Positions 61,946-64,000 of a stretch of DNA of 64,000 bases are shown one piece after another. Position 1 is the stretch's first letter. Each line of letters starts with the position of its first letter. The stretch comes from Alteromonas abrolhosensis (lineage in GTDB: Bacteria > Pseudomonadota > Gammaproteobacteria > Enterobacterales > Alteromonadaceae), in the NCBI RefSeq assembly GCF_001953635.1, contig NZ_MEJH01000009.1:83673-147672 (forward strand). The letters run 5' to 3'. The notes under the pieces are model-generated. The model made no database searches and was not told the DNA's origin. It saw only the letters and a program-made list of their open reading frames with translations. A program made the position numbers and the translations under genes.

Positions 61946-64000
61946 ATGGCTGAAGTAATCATTGCAGAAGTAAACGGTGAGGCTTCTTTGGTTCGTGGTG
62001 ACACAGGTGAACAAGTCAATGTAACAGTTGGAATGACTGTCGCTGAAGGTGATGTCTTAACTATTTCACCCAACGGTGTGGTTACCGTCAGCGTGGACGG
62101 AGAACTTCGCACGCTACCTGCTGGACAAAGCGTTACTTTTCCACTTCAGCTAGATTTTACTGACAGTAGTTCTGATGACGAATTCGCCGTTTTTGACGAA
62201 AGTGTTGATGAACTTGCAGCATTACTTGATGGCGTAGAAAATATTGAAGGAAACGCTCAAGAGGGAGATGCCGATTTCCTTGATGTGCTTGCTGGTGAAG
62301 GCGATATTTTAGAATCGTTGGAAGCGACAGCCGCAGGTCTTGACGGAGGCGCAGGTTCCGATGGCGGTAGTAACTTTGTTCGCGTTGATCGCATAAATGA
62401 AGAAGTCGACCCAGTGGGGTTTCAGTTTGATCAAAATGCTAATAGCAACAACGATGTTACGCCAATCGAGTTTTCTGGAACAGGCGAGCAAGCGCAAGAC
62501 ATTTCACTTACCCTAGATGCGATAGGCTTAACAAGCGACACTACGCCAACACTTTCAGGGATTACTTCAGCAATTCCAGGCAGTACAGTCACACTAACCG
62601 TTACCGACAGCGCTGGAAACACTCAAGTTCTAACCGCCATAGTACAAGGCGACGGTACGTTCAGTGTAGGCGTACCAAATGCACTGGCTGATGGTGAGTT
62701 CACGGTAGATGCTACCGTGTTAGAACCTACTGGTAACACTGCTGATGTTTCTACTACCGGTGAAATTGATACTACCGCCCCAACCATTACCATTAATGCG
62801 CCGGGTTCTGATAACGACACCACACCTACCCTTTCAGGTACAACCGATGCCACACCGGGAAGCACAGTTACGCTAACCATTACCGATAGTGCGGGCAATA
62901 CGCAAACCGTGACTGCCATTGTGCAAGCAGACGGCACCTATAGCGTTGATGTTCCTGCAGAATTGGCCGAAGGTGAATTTACCGTTAACGCCAGCGTGAC
63001 GGATGAGGCTGGCAATACAGCAACCGCTGATACTACAGGTGAAATTGATACCACCGCCCCAACCATTACCATTAACGCGCCGGGTTCTGATAACGACACC
63101 ACACCTACCCTTTCAGGTACCACTGATGCCACACCGGGAAGCACAGTTACGTTAACCATTACCGATAGTGCGGGCAATACGCAAACCGTGACTACCATTG
63201 TGCAAGCAGACGGCACGTATAGCGTTGATGTACCTGCTGAATTAGCCGAAGGCGAATTTACTGTTAACGCCAGCGTTACCGATGAAGCAGGCAATACAGC
63301 AACCGCTGATACCGTAGGGGAAATTGATACTACCGCCCCAACCATTACCATTAACGCGCCGGGTTCTGATAACGACACCACACCTACCCTGTCAGGTACC
63401 ACTGATGCCACACCGGGTAGCACAGTTACGCTAACCATTACCGATAGTGCGGGCAATACGCAAACCGTGACTACCATTGTGCAAGCAGACGGCACCTATA
63501 GCGTTGACGTACCTGCTGAATTAGCTGAAGGCGAATTTACCGTTAACGCCAGCGTCACCGACGAAGCGGGCAATTCAGCAACCACAGACACCACGGGCGT
63601 GATTGATACTACGGCACCGTCGATCACTATCGACACCATAGCAACAGATAACGACACTACGCCAACCCTTTCAGGCACCACTGATGCCACACCGGGTAGC
63701 ACAGTTACGCTAACCATTACCGATAGTGCGGGCAATACTCAAACCGTGACTGCCATTGTGCAAGCAGACGGCACGTACAGCGTTGACGTACCTGCCGAAT
63801 TAGCCGAAGGTGAATTTACCGTTAACGCCAGCGTCACCGACGAAGCGGGCAACACAGCAACCACAGATGCTGCCGGCGAGATTGATACTACAGCACCTTC
63901 GATCACTATCGATACCATAGCGACAGGTAACGACACTACGCCTACTCTTTCCGGTACCACCGATGCCACACCGGGTAGTACAGTAACGTTGACCATTACC
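61946..64000 (+). CDS. Giant Lap-type repeat adhesin, N-terminal part (cut by window edge)
   Basis: Cell-surface adhesin exported by LapBCE. About 685 residues are visible. The first about 150 form the LapA-type retention module (MAEVIIAEVNGEASLVRGDT; GMTVAEGDVLTI), with the LapG recognition motif T128-A129-A130-G131 followed by a Gly-rich linker. From about residue 180 Ig-like (Big_13-type) domains of exactly 93 residues repeat (EIDTTAPTITINAPGSDNDT ... PTLSGTTDATPGSTVTLTI). ATG preceded by GAGAGG. The frame is still open at the right edge; the C-terminal RTX/secretion signal lies outside. Confidence 0.95.
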   Translation, partial: MAEVIIAEVNGEASLVRGDTGEQVNVTVGMTVAEGDVLTISPNGVVTVSVDGELRTLPAGQSVTFPLQLDFTDSSSDDEFAVFDESVDELAALLDGVENIEGNAQEGDADFLDVLAGEGDILESLEATAAGLDGGAGSDGGSNFVRVDRINEEVDPVGFQFDQNANSNNDVTPIEFSGTGEQAQDISLTLDAIGLTSDTTPTLSGITSAIPGSTVTLTVTDSAGNTQVLTAIVQGDGTFSVGVPNALADGEFTVDATVLEPTGNTADVSTTGEIDTTAPTITINAPGSDNDTTPTLSGTTDATPGSTVTLTITDSAGNTQTVTAIVQADGTYSVDVPAELAEGEFTVNASVTDEAGNTATADTTGEIDTTAPTITINAPGSDNDTTPTLSGTTDATPGSTVTLTITDSAGNTQTVTTIVQADGTYSVDVPAELAEGEFTVNASVTDEAGNTATADTVGEIDTTAPTITINAPGSDNDTTPTLSGTTDATPGSTVTLTITDSAGNTQTVTTIVQADGTYSVDVPAELAEGEFTVNASVTDEAGNSATTDTTGVIDTTAPSITIDTIATDNDTTPTLSGTTDATPGSTVTLTITDSAGNTQTVTAIVQADGTYSVDVPAELAEGEFTVNASVTDEAGNTATTDAAGEIDTTAPSITIDTIATGNDTTPTLSGTTDATPGSTVTLTIT
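62483..64000 (+). repeat. 279-base tandem repeats in the adhesin gene
   Basis: The GAAATTGAT-type junction recurs at 62762, 63041, 63320, 63599 (GTG ATT GAT) and 63878, spaced exactly 279 bases (93 codons). The unit from about 62483 is the most divergent; the later ones are nearly identical at DNA level. The array continues past the right edge. Confidence 0.93.

Noticed and set aside
62300..63996. Long open frames on the minus strand opposite the adhesin gene
   Set aside because: They arise from the repetitive, Thr/Ser-rich plus-strand coding sequence and recur with each 279-base unit; no ribosome sites and the plus strand encodes a clear LapA-type adhesin.
62483..64000. Regularly spaced repeats considered as a CRISPR array
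   Set aside because: The unit is 279 bases, fully coding and in frame, with no short repeat/spacer structure or cas genes.

Overview
The window reads as a chromosomal segment of a marine gammaproteobacterium of the order Alteromonadales, most likely Alteromonas or a close relative. The reasons are the Vibrio/Shewanella-type polar-flagellum order (flgN-flgM-flgA / cheV-cheR-flgB...L / flagellins-flaG-fliD-fliS / flrABC-fliE-fliF), the H/T-ring genes flgP and flgT, several short flagellins of about 280 residues, and an adjoining Lap-type adhesin locus. The genus is inferred; no marker gene is present. I see no rRNA, tRNA, CRISPR array, transposase or prophage.

Layout. (1) 1-6.6 kb, minus strand: start of fliF (cut by the window edge), fliE, the regulators flrC, flrB and flrA, and a divergent flagellin-like gene. 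(2) 6.8-18.6 kb, plus strand: a flagellin-glycan island with a CDP-glycerol-type cytidylyltransferase, pseF-pseG-pseI, a LicD-family transferase, an ATP-grasp enzyme, a HAD phosphatase, pseB-pseC, an unusual radical SAM/pyruvyl-transferase fusion and a GT4 glycosyltransferase. pseH is absent. (3) 18.6-30.4 kb, minus strand, one tight run: flaG, fliD, fliS, a FliT-like gene, a giant Maf glycosyltransferase, two GT2 transferases, gmd, fcl, a sulfotransferase and a broken phytanoyl-CoA-dioxygenase-like gene. (4) 30.5-34.5 kb: three tandem flagellins, each with its own sigma28 promoter and structured leader. (5) 34.8-35.7 kb, plus strand: a sialidase-fold protein without a signal peptide. (6) 35.7-48.7 kb, minus strand: flgL to flgB, cheR, cheV. 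(7) 49-52.9 kb: flgA, flgM, flgN, flgP, flgT. (8) 53-64 kb: a Lap adhesion module (lapG, lapD, a LuxR-type regulator, the LapC/LapB/LapE type I secretion system, and the start of a giant repeat adhesin).

How the parts work together. Promoter motifs readable by eye reproduce a four-tier flagellar hierarchy. FlrA (sigma54 activator) has a sigma54 site upstream of flrBC. Sigma54 (GG-N10-GC) sites precede fliE, flgB, flgF, flgT and flgP. Sigma28 (TAAA-N15-GCCGATAA-like) sites precede the flagellins and flgM, and also the radical SAM/pyruvyl-transferase gene and probably pseB, which ties glycan synthesis to filament synthesis. The glycan genes predict a pseudaminic-acid-type sugar attached by Maf, with possible glycerol-phosphate, fucose, sulfate and pyruvyl-like decorations. 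The Lap module supplies the opposite lifestyle choice: a c-di-GMP-controlled periplasmic protease (LapG/LapD) facing an adhesin whose N-terminus carries a matching T-A-A-G site.
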